A stretch of DNA of 18,751 bases from positions 1 through 18,751 of the forward strand of contig JBGVQS010000030.1 of assembly GCA_045127595.1 (NCBI GenBank), written 5' to 3'. Each line of letters opens with the position of its first letter. The first letter of the stretch is position 1. Positions 1 to 8,021 of the stretch are shown here, in pieces. Under the pieces are notes generated by a model, which saw nothing but the letters and a program-made list of their open reading frames with translations, was not told the origin of the DNA and did not search any database. Source of the DNA: Scatosoma sp045127595 (GTDB lineage Bacteria; Bacillota; Clostridia; Christensenellales; Borkfalkiaceae). The position numbers and the translations under genes were made by a program.

Positions 1-1013
1 CACGTATAAAGCTTGTTTGAAAACAAATCGAAATACACAACTCCTGCGGAAGGTGCGGCAAGCGCACTCGTGCTTACCTGCCCTGTGTCTTTATCGAACG
101 GATAAAACTTCCCGTCTTCGCCGAGCTCGCCGGGGATAAAATTCCCGACGTTTTCAAGAACTTCTTCCGCTCTAATCGCGTAAATCTTTGCTTCCTTCGC
201 CGCCTCTTGCGCTGTTGTCGCCGAGTTAGCCGCGGCCGTTGCGTCGGTAGAAGCGTTATTTGCATGCGTTTGCGCTGTCGCAGAAAAGATTTCCGCGGCT
301 TCCCTTGCAGCTTCTGCCGCGTTCTTTGCAGTTTCCGCGTCTCCCTTTGCTTTCTCGGCATTAGATTTCGCAAGCTCTGCGGCTTCTTTTGCGGTTTCTG
401 CGTTATCAGCTGCCGTTTTTGCCTCTCCCGCGGAATCTGCCGCTTCTCCTGCCGAGGTAGCTGCGCTATCGGCGGAATCTTCGGCTATTTTTACTTTTTC
501 ATTAAACGCCTCTGTTTCTTTTTGAAAGGACTCATTGACTTTACCAGGAATAGAATTATACAACGCAAGAAGATTTTCTTTTGATGGCACTGTCAAACCG
601 TCGTCTATAAATGAAGAATTCTCTATAAATTTTACTTTATCGAATGGATAGCTGTTTTCATAATCACCTGTAATCGAATTATAATCCGTCACGACAAAAA
701 ACTGAACGCCCCACTCACCGGGAGTATTATGCACAAGCGTAGGAATTTTCAGACGGAATACGCGCGGCTCTCCCTCAATGTTGTCCATTTTTGCAGGGTT
801 CTCGTGAAAGATTTCCCCGTCTATGGTTTTCTCGAACGAGGCGAGAATAGCCTCGCCGTCGCTCAAAAGAAAATCGTCGAGTTCTACCTCGACGAATTGC
901 CTCGTTTTTTGATGTACGTTCAAATGCACGTTCACGTCGCCTTTCAGCTCCGCGTCTTTCCATTTGACCGACATATCTTGATACAAAATTGCTCTTATGA
1001 TATGTTCTTTCAT
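1..1013 (-). CDS. Baseplate/tail-fibre protein, BppU-like N-terminus plus Ala-rich coiled coil (3' end outside window)
   Basis: The reading frame opens at ATG 1013 behind an AAAGGAG site (1021-1027) and stays open to base 1, giving 337 codons without a stop, so the protein is cut by the window edge. Residues 1 to about 150 are a beta-rich domain that resembles N-terminal domains of phage upper-baseplate (BppU-type) proteins; this is recognised by pattern only. Residues about 160-285 are extremely rich in Ala, Glu, Lys, Asp and Ser with heptad-like spacing, as in trimeric phage fibre shafts. From about 288 a glycine-containing linker leads into a new domain with the pattern GVVYFDLFSNKLYT, common at the start of fibre modules. 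It follows the hub-like gene by 20 bases, the usual place for receptor-binding or baseplate proteins. Likely role: virion attachment to the host surface. The family assignment is moderate; that it is a structural fibre or baseplate gene is fairly sure. Confidence 0.8.
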   Translation of the reverse strand, partial: MKEHIIRAILYQDMSVKWKDAELKGDVNVHLNVHQKTRQFVEVELDDFLLSDGEAILASFEKTIDGEIFHENPAKMDNIEGEPRVFRLKIPTLVHNTPGEWGVQFFVVTDYNSITGDYENSYPFDKVKFIENSSFIDDGLTVPSKENLLALYNSIPGKVNESFQKETEAFNEKVKIAEDSADSAATSAGEAADSAGEAKTAADNAETAKEAAELAKSNAEKAKGDAETAKNAAEAAREAAEIFSATAQTHANNASTDATAAANSATTAQEAAKEAKIYAIRAEEVLENVGNFIPGELGEDGKFYPFDKDTGQVSTSALAAPSAGVVYFDLFSNKLYT

Positions 1014-1033
1014 AGAAATGCTCCTTTATAAAA

Positions 1034-4000
1034 TTACATAGGCATAGGATCTGTCGGATTGACGTACGTATCCCACGCATAATATTCCATATCCTTGGTG
1101 AGCTTGAACGTAAACGTTTTTTGGTATCCTATCCACGTGCTGGTACCGTCCAAAACGAAATAGAAACCGCGCACGTGCGTATTTTTAACGGTAATTTCCA
1201 CGCCGCGCGGAAATTCAAGGTCGCCCCGTCCATACGAAACACCGTCAACGTAGAAAGAGAAAGAAACTTCCTCTTCGTGCGACGTCGTATCTGCCACGGT
1301 AAGCGTGTACGTTGCACGCGCTTGCGGCTCGTTGTTCTTCTGCATTGCCACAAGGTAAATCGTCGTCAAAAACGCCTCATTTTGCGCGTTTTTATTCTCG
1401 CCGAATATTAACTGGCGATTGCCATTTTTGTCAATTCCAACCAAGCCCCAACTCTTTGTAGCGTCAATATAATCGTTTACGCTTGACGGCAACGTGATCT
1501 CTACGCGCTTATTTTCTTCGTCCACAGTGAAGGTGGGAAGGTCGTCAAGCACAAGGTAGTTATACGTATCGCCAAGGTTAACGTGCCGTTCAAATCGATT
1601 GATGGGTAACGCCGAAATAAACATTTGCAATTGACTGCAAGAGCCGCCGACAAGAGCGCAGAAATTCGACATACCACTACCAATCACGAACTCGCGCCAC
1701 GTTTGTCGGAAATGATATTGCGCGGCGAACTTCAACGCTTCCGCTGAGTTCTTCTTTATGAGCCAGTCATAAAGCTGAAATGCGGGCCTTTTTTCTTCGT
1801 TGCTGTTCCACGACGACGGGGAAAAGTTCAAAGCACTGGGCTTTTGCGGATATTCGTGGGCTATTTGCTGACGAATATACCGTTCTGCCAAAGCCGCAAT
1901 TTTTGCCTTTTCGGTTTCTTCGGTTGAATAATAGCCGTCGTAGATATATGCACCGTTGAATTGCGTTTCGTCTGCCGTCCACCCCCAATCCATCGACATT
2001 CTCGTTTCGTTGGGCTCAAAAATTAAATACGGGATTCCAGAATACGGATCGGCAATTAAGCCTTGGAACCAAACAATAATATAACAAGGATATGCTTTAT
2101 CCAACGTGCACGTAATTGTTTCGTTATCCTCATCAACAGTCCAACTTAAATCATTTTCAGTGATTACCCAGTTAGAATTATCGGGCGTTGGTCCTGTTTT
2201 TAACAATTGAAAATCAAGTTTTTCCATTTGCCCGAAACTATCGCAATATCGAACCGCCCTTTGCGCTCGGTCGAATTTTGTTCCAGTATACAAGCTTGTT
2301 GCACTATCAGGTGCTTTTTCGGACTTGTACCCCACAGCAAAATTATCGAGCATTTCCCATTGAAAATAGATACTGTTTCCAAGCGCAAGGTGCTTTATCG
2401 GAGCAAATGCCGTCATAATCGAATCTCCGCTTTCCGCATAACTCGTAAACATAGCGCAAGTCAACGGCTCTGCGGTCGTAAACGAAACGATGTCTGCCAG
2501 AGCGTCTTTCGTTATGGACAGCGTATTGCCCGTGTATGCTTCGTGCGTAAACACAAGAAACTCTTCCCAGTTGATAAAGCGATTACACCACTTCGTCGAA
2601 GATATATCACTCGTTTTAATTTCGTTCTTTACGCCGATATATGTGGATAACTCTGCATAGTCAACAAGGCAAATCGTAGCGTCAACGTGGTTTTCGTAAA
2701 TCGCCATAGCCACGTTGTAAACGCTTTTTTCGTCAATAAGGGTACCGACAGTTGGAATATCGTCCACGCGCTCAAATCGGTACACGCGGATTTCCGTATG
2801 GTTGCCGAGTTTCTGCACCAGCCCTTTGACGTGTTCCCCGAACGCTTCGCTATCTACCACCTCCGACTGTTGGTTGTAGAAAAGCGTTGCTTCGTAGTCT
2901 TCCGCGCTGATCATAGGCTTATACTGTCGTACTCGCGCGTTCACGACGGGAATATAGGTAGGCTGAAAAAGCAAATCCGCAAATGGCGCCGCCGTATCTT
3001 TTCCTATAAAAGCAGACAAGTATGCTTTTAAGTTCATTCCTGTATTACCTACTGCGCCGTTGGTCGCTGTGCCTATTATATTCGCCAACGCCGGCTTCGT
3101 AAGTGCGTCGGCAAGATTATTCCCTTGCGCTATACGGTGTGCCAACTCCGTGTAATTTTTTGTGAATCGCGTGTATTTCAACGCATACCCTTTACTATAC
3201 GGATACGCAACCGAGACATCCGACAACGCTTCGTAGTCTTCCTGCTCGTATAGATACGCCTGTATATCGCCAACAACAATGCCATCCGTTTCTCCGACGA
3301 TCATAGAAATCGGCTGATAAATTGTTGATTGCGTAGGTATGACTGATGTCGTTTCGGATATTTCCGAACCGCTGTCCGACCTTGCGGAAATGTAGCCGTT
3401 CTTGTACGGCTCGACAACAGTTCCCACGTTAGTATCGTTTATGCAGACCATATTTTCCACGTAGCTATCAAGAGCCGTGCAATATTGGTCTATCGCGCTA
3501 CTTAAAACCGCTTTTGTGAGCGGCGGCAAATCGCCACTCGTCAACATCTCACCGTTCCAAAACGGGCGAAAATAAATCTCGTTTTTATACAACGCAGGGA
3601 ACATTTTTTTATAGCTCGCTATATCAAGCATAACTTCAAAAAGATGTTTCCCTGTAAAGGTGAATTCGGGGCTTTCTTCCGTCGCGTATTCTTCGGCGTT
3701 GTTGCGGAAGACATACTTGTTGACGCCGTTTGCCGTTCTCGTCGGCGTAACGTCCAGAATTCGCTGAATAACGTCTTGAATTGAACTCGCGCCAATCGAT
3801 ACGCTTGAACTTACCCCCACGTAAAAATAGCTGGTATAAGTAAGCGTCATTTTTGTTGAATTGTCTTCCACCCACCAATTATATTTCAGGCGTAATTTTA
3901 TAGAATATTCGCCCTCTTGTGTTAAAGGTATTCGGTGAACATTATCCAAATAGCGACTATTGCTCATAGAAAGTGCTGACGTACTCTCTTGTTTTTGCCC

Positions 4001-4624
4001 GTTGGGGTAGGTGATCACAATGTTAAAGCTTGTTATAGTAAACTTTACGGACGCGGTGTTGCTATAACTAAAACTACTTAAATTATCATTAAAATATAGT
4101 GGTTCACCTTTCGGCAACAATTGATTAAAAATAATAGGACTATAACCTTTATTTTCATCAGCCTTCGGAACTCCATTTGTTCCGCTGTATGCGTAATCCC
4201 ATTGAATAGGTGCTTGTGCATAATCTCTTGGAATAGGGTTTTTGAATGTAAGATTATCCACAGGCTCTTGTTCAAGTTTTTTTACCTCATCAACAAATTC
4301 TATGTTATGACTCCAAGTTTCCCACCCGTCCTTTCTCGTCATTTCAGCAGTATCTCGCGCGACGATCATGCGGATGAGCGTTTCTTGTCCTGCAAACTTG
4401 ATTTCTATGGGGATATTGACCTTAAACTGCCCGTCAATCCTTACACTGTACTGGTCAAACTCCGATTGCCGCATATCGGTCATAAGGACTTTTGCCGTGC
4501 CGTGCGTTTCGTCCAAAACGCTTTCCCACGTTATCGGCAGATTAATGTATTTCCCCACGGGAACTTTGCTCCCGTTCGGAAACTCCATTATAGCCGATTC
4601 GATTTTATTGATTTGAATTGCCAT
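1034..4624 (-). CDS. Large tail hub / tail-associated structural protein (1196 aa)
   Basis: Start ATG 4624 has GGGAG nine bases upstream; stop TAA at 1034-1036. It is the longest gene here. The N-terminal part (about 1-150) carries a pattern (W-S-H-N-I-E-F-V-D then KKLEQEPVDNLTF) that I associate with tail and baseplate hub proteins of Bacillota phages. A second block around residues 290-350 (PEFTFTGKHLFEVMLDIASY) fits the same family. There is no signal peptide, and I see no clear peptidase or lysozyme motif. Two C-terminal segments near 830-875 and 1030-1075 look alike (TVDEDNETITCTL and TVDEENKRVEITL, each followed by a LIF-[EG] motif), suggesting a duplicated beta domain. The position between tail genes and the fibre gene supports a tail-tip or hub role. 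The promoterless start lies only 12 bases past a terminator hairpin, so expression must come by read-through. The exact assignment (Tal, hub or spike) is uncertain. Confidence 0.75.
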   Translation of the reverse strand: MAIQINKIESAIMEFPNGSKVPVGKYINLPITWESVLDETHGTAKVLMTDMRQSEFDQYSVRIDGQFKVNIPIEIKFAGQETLIRMIVARDTAEMTRKDGWETWSHNIEFVDEVKKLEQEPVDNLTFKNPIPRDYAQAPIQWDYAYSGTNGVPKADENKGYSPIIFNQLLPKGEPLYFNDNLSSFSYSNTASVKFTITSFNIVITYPNGQKQESTSALSMSNSRYLDNVHRIPLTQEGEYSIKLRLKYNWWVEDNSTKMTLTYTSYFYVGVSSSVSIGASSIQDVIQRILDVTPTRTANGVNKYVFRNNAEEYATEESPEFTFTGKHLFEVMLDIASYKKMFPALYKNEIYFRPFWNGEMLTSGDLPPLTKAVLSSAIDQYCTALDSYVENMVCINDTNVGTVVEPYKNGYISARSDSGSEISETTSVIPTQSTIYQPISMIVGETDGIVVGDIQAYLYEQEDYEALSDVSVAYPYSKGYALKYTRFTKNYTELAHRIAQGNNLADALTKPALANIIGTATNGAVGNTGMNLKAYLSAFIGKDTAAPFADLLFQPTYIPVVNARVRQYKPMISAEDYEATLFYNQQSEVVDSEAFGEHVKGLVQKLGNHTEIRVYRFERVDDIPTVGTLIDEKSVYNVAMAIYENHVDATICLVDYAELSTYIGVKNEIKTSDISSTKWCNRFINWEEFLVFTHEAYTGNTLSITKDALADIVSFTTAEPLTCAMFTSYAESGDSIMTAFAPIKHLALGNSIYFQWEMLDNFAVGYKSEKAPDSATSLYTGTKFDRAQRAVRYCDSFGQMEKLDFQLLKTGPTPDNSNWVITENDLSWTVDEDNETITCTLDKAYPCYIIVWFQGLIADPYSGIPYLIFEPNETRMSMDWGWTADETQFNGAYIYDGYYSTEETEKAKIAALAERYIRQQIAHEYPQKPSALNFSPSSWNSNEEKRPAFQLYDWLIKKNSAEALKFAAQYHFRQTWREFVIGSGMSNFCALVGGSCSQLQMFISALPINRFERHVNLGDTYNYLVLDDLPTFTVDEENKRVEITLPSSVNDYIDATKSWGLVGIDKNGNRQLIFGENKNAQNEAFLTTIYLVAMQKNNEPQARATYTLTVADTTSHEEEVSFSFYVDGVSYGRGDLEFPRGVEITVKNTHVRGFYFVLDGTSTWIGYQKTFTFKLTKDMEYYAWDTYVNPTDPMPM
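1625..1640. repeat. Copy 1 of palindromic motif TTGCA-N6-TGCAA
   Basis: The plus strand reads TTGCAATTGACTGCAA: perfect 5-bp arms around a 6-base spacer. This copy is inside the hub-like gene, where the minus strand encodes C-S-Q-L-Q. It is identical to the reverse complement of the copy at 9944-9959. See the finding on the five-copy motif. Confidence 0.6.
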
Positions 4625-4636
4625 AATTCTCCCAAT

Positions 4637-4668
4637 GAAAAAGGACGACTTAACTGTCGTCCTTTTTC
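4637..4668 (-). terminator. Intrinsic terminator of the membrane-protein (moron) unit
   Basis: A perfect 13-bp stem (4637-4649 paired with 4656-4668, arm GAAAAAGGACGAC) closes a 6-base loop. On the minus strand the stem ends in CCTTTTTC, and on the plus strand it also ends in a T run, so it could act in both directions. The TAA stop of the 106-aa gene lies in the loop. The next gene starts at 4624, immediately beyond. The arm shares AAAAGGAC with the terminator at 9675-9700. Confidence 0.8.
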
Positions 4669-4970
4669 AACTTCTCGATTTTTGCATTTAACTGCAATAT
4701 TTTTTCGTTTCGTCTTGCCTTACGCTCCTGTTTGCGTTCTTCTGGCGTTTTGAATAGTCTCTCTTTTTTCACTATAAGAGAAAACATATTGAACAAGAAC
4801 GCTACAAAAGATATTATTAGAATCACCAAACGCCAATAAAAGCCTTTGTCGAATATAGTTCCCAATACATATTGCGGATCGCGTAAAGCGTATTCAAGAA
4901 AAAACATCAAGCTCGCCAAAAATGTAAGCAAGGAAAAAGCAAAAGCAATTATCGATATAATTCTTTTCAT
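4650..4970 (-). CDS. Small two-helix membrane protein, probable phage moron
   Basis: 106 aa; ATG 4970 is preceded by GGAGGT at 4976-4981. Two hydrophobic segments are plain, about residues 4-25 and 47-67, separated by a short polar loop. The C-terminal 35 residues are strongly basic and charged (PEERKQERKARRNEK and onward), likely a cytoplasmic helix or coiled coil. The gene has its own near-consensus promoter (4992-5020) and its own terminator (4637-4668) within a tail operon, and looks more AT-rich than its neighbours. Known morons with this layout often encode membrane proteins that change host properties, such as superinfection exclusion. That function is an inference; I recognise no family. 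A role as a tail or lysis (holin-like) component cannot be excluded, but the independent transcription unit argues for a moron. Confidence 0.8.
   Translation of the reverse strand: MKRIISIIAFAFSLLTFLASLMFFLEYALRDPQYVLGTIFDKGFYWRLVILIISFVAFLFNMFSLIVKKERLFKTPEERKQERKARRNEKILQLNAKIEKLKKDDS
4682..4697. repeat. Copy 2 of palindromic motif TTGCA-N6-TGCAA
   Basis: The plus strand reads TTGCATTTAACTGCAA, with perfect 5-bp arms. It lies inside the C-terminal coding part of the membrane-protein gene, just before its terminator. Confidence 0.55.
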
Positions 4971-4991
4971 ACCGTACCTCCAAGTGATATT

Positions 4992-5020
4992 ATTCTATCA
5001 CGAAAGAGCCGATAAGTCAA
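4992..5020 (-). promoter_or_regulatory. Sigma-A type promoter of the membrane-protein gene
   Basis: Read on the minus strand: -35 TTGACT (5020-5015), a 17-base spacer, -10 TAGAAT (4997-4992), with TG one base before the -10 (extended -10). This is one mismatch from TTGACA and one from TATAAT at ideal spacing. Predicted transcription start is near 4985, giving a 5' leader of about 15 bases that already contains the GGAGGT site. It is the best promoter match I found in the window. Confidence 0.8.
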
Positions 5021-5024
5021 CCGA

Positions 5025-5501
5025 TTATTTACGGTTTCGCAAAGTAGAATACCCACGGCGTTCGCGGTATTGGTCTAAATCGTAATCCGACCACGCCTTA
5101 TCGCGTTCATACGCCGCTTGTTTTGACGCGAACGAGATGGTGTCCGAGACTGCCATTGTAGCGAGTGCCGCCCAGTTCTGCGAAGCAATCGCCGCCGTGT
5201 ACGCTATGATTTTACCGCCGACCTGTTGCGCGGCTTGGAGTTGAATTTGCAAAGTAGGCGAACCCGACACGTTCGACATAACAAGCGAAAGTGTTTGTTG
5301 TACGCCCGTCTTTATCATATCATAGGCGAACACGCCGATGGATTCTTTATCCTTGCCATCTCCGTCGCCTTTCTTTTTCTTATCACCTGCGGCTTTCGGC
5401 TTATTCTCCCGATCACCATCAACGGGCTTTTCGGGGGAAGCTGTTTCGCCCTCATCCGTCACTTTCTTCGTGAAGTTAAAGGTTGCGCCTGTTATATCCA
5501 T
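5025..5501 (-). CDS. Unknown late structural-region protein (158 aa)
   Basis: ATG 5501 follows AAGGAGG with a six-base gap, 11 bases after the stop of the 310-aa gene, so it is expressed with the tail genes. Residues about 16-53 are low-complexity and highly charged (many Lys, Asp, Gly, Glu), probably a flexible linker. Residues about 57-130 are rich in Ala, Gln, Ser and Val and mildly hydrophobic, with helical character. The C-terminus is charged and Tyr/Arg-rich. I do not recognise the family. It sits where siphophages encode chaperones and the tape measure but is far shorter than any usual tape measure. It may be a very short tail-interior protein or an ejected protein; both are guesses. 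Confidence 0.75.
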   Translation of the reverse strand: MDITGATFNFTKKVTDEGETASPEKPVDGDRENKPKAAGDKKKKGDGDGKDKESIGVFAYDMIKTGVQQTLSLVMSNVSGSPTLQIQLQAAQQVGGKIIAYTAAIASQNWAALATMAVSDTISFASKQAAYERDKAWSDYDLDQYRERRGYSTLRNRK

Positions 5502-5512
5502 ATCCGCCCTCC

Positions 5513-6445
5513 TTACCCGTCGCTATACGTGGCGACCGTTTCTTCCCGTTGCATAAGCGATAATGCAAAGGTCATATACGCGCCGCTCTCGCGCTCGCAG
5601 GTTGCCTGTATGATGTAGTACGTCGTCGTGATGTCCTTATCGGGATATTCTTCCACAATCGTGATTTCGTATTTCCCGTTGCTTTGATTTAAGAACGGAT
5701 TATCCAAGTCGTCCAACGTTCGTTCGGTAAAATCACGGAGTACATTGCCGATATAATCGTCCTTGTAAAGGATGTAGAAAGACTTTGCATAGCCCGCCGA
5801 AATGTATTCCGTTGCGGCGGTGAAACACCCTGCTTTCAAAGGGTTTGAGACATTGAACGCAACGCCGTGACTACCACGCCGCAAAGCGACCTCGTATTTC
5901 GTACCGTTTGCCAATATAAACGATTTGACGGTATTCGACAGGAGCGCGCCACCCTCGCGGACAACGTGCATATAGCCTTTGATGTTGTAGGTCGTAGGGA
6001 ATACACCACCGTCAACATCGCCCGTCGTCGTGGGCTTGCCGTATCGAAAATTACTCCAAAACGTGTATTCCACCGTTTTTTTCTCGTCTTCGTCTGTTTC
6101 CGTTACATAGAAAGAGCCGTCCACAGGTCCAAGTATGCTTTCCAGCGTTTTATTGACCGCCGCGTGTACCGCCGCATCCTGCGAAGCTACCTTACATTTA
6201 TAGTCAATCGTAATCGTCTGGGAAAGCGTACCACGCAAAGAGAAAGGCTCGATCTCACAAGACATCACGCCGCCGTAGATTGCCGCAGGTTCGTTGTTCG
6301 TATCTTTTTGATACGCTACATAGAACTCGGGGCTACCGTGCGCGGTGTTCAACATTGTCTGCAAAAACTTAGCTATGCTCGCACCGTTGATGTACTTTTC
6401 TTCGTTCTTGAATTTCATATTGAAAAGCTCTTTTTCGACTGCCAT
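5513..6445 (-). CDS. Probable tail protein (310 aa), tube-like position
   Basis: ATG 6445 has AGGAG six bases upstream and starts three bases after the stop of the gp10-like gene. The sequence is beta-rich, without membrane segments or enzyme motifs. Two stretches look related: residues 99-128 (KTLESILGP then FYVTETDEDEKKTVEYTF) and 242-278 (RTLDDLDNP then YEITIVEEYPDKDITTTYYI). This hints at a duplicated fold. Its place directly after the head-tail joining genes is where the major tail tube protein usually lies. I infer a tail structural protein; whether it is the tube subunit or another tail component is not settled by sequence alone. Confidence 0.7.
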   Translation of the reverse strand: MAVEKELFNMKFKNEEKYINGASIAKFLQTMLNTAHGSPEFYVAYQKDTNNEPAAIYGGVMSCEIEPFSLRGTLSQTITIDYKCKVASQDAAVHAAVNKTLESILGPVDGSFYVTETDEDEKKTVEYTFWSNFRYGKPTTTGDVDGGVFPTTYNIKGYMHVVREGGALLSNTVKSFILANGTKYEVALRRGSHGVAFNVSNPLKAGCFTAATEYISAGYAKSFYILYKDDYIGNVLRDFTERTLDDLDNPFLNQSNGKYEITIVEEYPDKDITTTYYIIQATCERESGAYMTFALSLMQREETVATYSDG

Positions 6446-6448
6446 ACT

Positions 6449-6772
6449 TTACTCCTGTTCCCAGCCATTGCTCGCCATAAGCGCGGCGAACTCGCTGATA
6501 GATTTTTCAATATACTGCGGTTTGCGACTGGTCTTATTTGCATACAAGGCATACCGTGCAGGCTCATAGCCGTGTTTAACCTTGTAGCCGTCGCCACTAC
6601 TTACAATTTGATTGCCGTTCTTCTTCAAGTTGCCGGGGAAAGGCGAGATAATAACGCCCTTTCGTTTTATTACGTGGGGATAGGAATTGTCGTCGCGTTT
6701 GGGCGAATTCTTTTTGATTATTCGCACAAGGTCGGTCACGTATTCGTGTAATTCCTCGTTCTCCATCTCCAT
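6449..6772 (-). CDS. HK97 gp10-like tail-completion protein
   Basis: 107 aa; ATG 6772 has AAGGAT six bases upstream. The pattern NSPKRDD then KRKGVIISPFPGNLKKNG, followed near the C-terminus by YALYANKTSRKPQYIEKSI, matches the small HK97 gp10/SPP1 gp16.1-like family, which typically has an APVRTGNLR-like segment and a Y...YVE.GT...PFL-type end. These proteins act at the head-tail joint or cap the tail tube. Four-base gaps to both neighbours show it is part of the connector operon segment. Length is normal to slightly short for the family. Confidence 0.7.
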   Translation of the reverse strand: MEMENEELHEYVTDLVRIIKKNSPKRDDNSYPHVIKRKGVIISPFPGNLKKNGNQIVSSGDGYKVKHGYEPARYALYANKTSRKPQYIEKSISEFAALMASNGWEQE

Positions 6773-6776
6773 AGTG

Positions 6777-7079
6777 TTATCCTTCCAGCGTGAGCTGATA
6801 CCTGTATTTCTTTTTAAAATCCCCAGCGTTTATCTGCTTTTTAAGGAACGATGTGATTTTGAATTCCCCAACATTCGGCACGGTGATTTGATAACCCGTC
6901 CTATCGAGATTATAAGCCGTTTCGTGGATGAAAGCCGTCATTTGCTTATCTTCCTTGTAGCGATCGTCTTCAAAACTCGAATACACGTTTAGCGGCGACG
7001 TCGTTTCTATATCCACCGTTGCAAGGATTTTTTCTCTATCCTCAACGCGGAAGATTTGACAATTTTTGTATCGGATCAT
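6777..7079 (-). CDS. Probable head-closure (head-tail joining) protein
   Basis: 100 aa. ATG 7079 overlaps the TGA of the preceding gene (ATGA), with GGTGG upstream. It is a compact beta-rich protein; the C-terminal stretch GEFKITSFLKKQINAGDFKKKYRYQLTLEG resembles the beta-barrel of SPP1 gp16/HK97 gp9-type stoppers. Its position between the adaptor/connector genes and the gp10-like gene fits. The assignment rests mainly on gene order and general fold pattern. Confidence 0.6.
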   Translation of the reverse strand: MIRYKNCQIFRVEDREKILATVDIETTSPLNVYSSFEDDRYKEDKQMTAFIHETAYNLDRTGYQITVPNVGEFKITSFLKKQINAGDFKKKYRYQLTLEG

Positions 7080-7474
7080 ATTTCACCACCCGAAAATATG
7101 ATATTCGGTTCAAGCCCTGCAATCTGATTCCAAACAATCGTAGGAATAATGGTAATCAATCGTTCTTGCAGGTTTTTAATTTCCACGCTCTCGTCGTTCT
7201 TTCTCTGCTGGCCGTTGTCAAGCCCGACAAAATCGCCGCTCCTGTCAATCGCCCACGCGATATTGAGAAGAATGTCCTTGACGTCTTCTTCAAGCTCGTC
7301 AGCGTGAGTCGCAATCAACCGTTTTCTACGGTTCTTCATCGACGTATAGACAACGTAATCATAGAACGCAAGATGCGTATAGTCAAGGAGTTGTGTAAGA
7401 CTTTCGGTGCTGTCTGCTACGATCCCCTTATTTTTGAGGTCGGTCTCGGTTATCATAATAGGATATTTCTTCAT
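7076..7474 (-). CDS. Head-tail connector-region protein (132 aa), unknown family
   Basis: ATG 7474 follows GAGG by seven bases and starts four bases after the previous stop. The sequence is mostly helical and polar, with no catalytic motif or membrane segment. It is co-translated with the head-closure gene through an ATGA overlap. Conserved neighbours on both sides are head-tail joining proteins, so a connector role is likely, but I do not recognise the family. Confidence 0.65.
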   Translation of the reverse strand: MKKYPIMITETDLKNKGIVADSTESLTQLLDYTHLAFYDYVVYTSMKNRRKRLIATHADELEEDVKDILLNIAWAIDRSGDFVGLDNGQQRKNDESVEIKNLQERLITIIPTIVWNQIAGLEPNIIFSGGEI

Positions 7475-7478
7475 ACTC

Positions 7479-7955
7479 TTACCTCATACGGAAACCGCCG
7501 CGAACGTATTGATTGACGATTTGCGCGGCTCTTTTGCTTGCAAGGTTCACTTGCTTTACGGTGAGCGTTTCGCCCAAAATAGCCCCGTCTGACGCGCCCA
7601 TAACGCCCAAATGAACGCCAAAGCGCGCGTAAAGTTTTTGAGTTTCTTCCCCTGCTTCTTTCATATCGGCATTGAGAAAGCCAAGCGCATTATACGCCTG
7701 CGCCAACTTGATTTCTTTCGGCACTTCTACCGACGGCGCGCGCGGAAAGGTCAGCGGTTGCATAGGACGGCTTTTTCGCCCGGGATAAACAAGCGTTTCC
7801 ATTTGCTCGATGGAGCGCGTGAGATACTGTTCCTTTTCTTCGTCGTCAAGGATTTCCCAGAACAACCGCAAGCCGTTGTATTTGTCGAGATGCATAGCGA
7901 TGATCTCGTTAGCCTCGGCAATGGTGATATAGGTATTTTCGCTTACAGTAAGCAT
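7479..7955 (-). CDS. Head-tail adaptor, DnaT-like/gp6-type family
   Basis: 158 aa; ATG 7955 is preceded by GGAGGG. It starts with Y-I-T-I-A-E-A-N-E-I, carries LTRSIEQMETLVYPGRK near the middle, then QPLTFPRAPSVEVPKEIKLA. This series (EAN, a helix ending in D/E-x-x-x-W/Y-G, Q.L.FPR, VP..I..A) is the signature of the phage adaptor family often annotated as 'putative DnaT-like ssDNA binding protein', which by gene order is the head-tail adaptor. It is the first gene after the major capsid gene, as expected. Confidence 0.75.
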   Translation of the reverse strand: MLTVSENTYITIAEANEIIAMHLDKYNGLRLFWEILDDEEKEQYLTRSIEQMETLVYPGRKSRPMQPLTFPRAPSVEVPKEIKLAQAYNALGFLNADMKEAGEETQKLYARFGVHLGVMGASDGAILGETLTVKQVNLASKRAAQIVNQYVRGGFRMR

Positions 7956-7974
7956 AAAGCCCTCCTTATAACAC

Positions 7975-8014
7975 GAGAGCGTAAGGCGACGGAAAGACCG
8001 CCGCCTTTACTCTC
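7975..8014 (-). terminator. Long hairpin downstream of the capsid gene (weak terminator or mRNA-end stabiliser)
   Basis: On the minus strand, GAGAG pairs with CTCTC, then after a small internal loop AAGGCGGCGG pairs with CCGTCGCCTT (one G-U pair), closing a 5-6 base loop. No T run follows, so it may slow RNA decay or act as a leaky terminator to boost capsid message over downstream genes. It starts 8 bases after the capsid stop and ends just before the next ribosome binding site. Confidence 0.6.
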
Positions 8015-8021
8015 TTTTGTT

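Noticed and set aside
158..535. Low-complexity DNA that might suggest tandem repeats or a CRISPR array
   Set aside because: The repetition reflects Ala/Glu/Lys-rich heptads in the fibre protein. No identical repeats with equal spacers are present, and the reading frame stays open.
5867..6751. 294-aa open frame on the plus strand opposite the 310-aa tail gene
   Set aside because: Antisense shadow with Arg-rich composition, no ribosome binding site and no match to any pattern I know.
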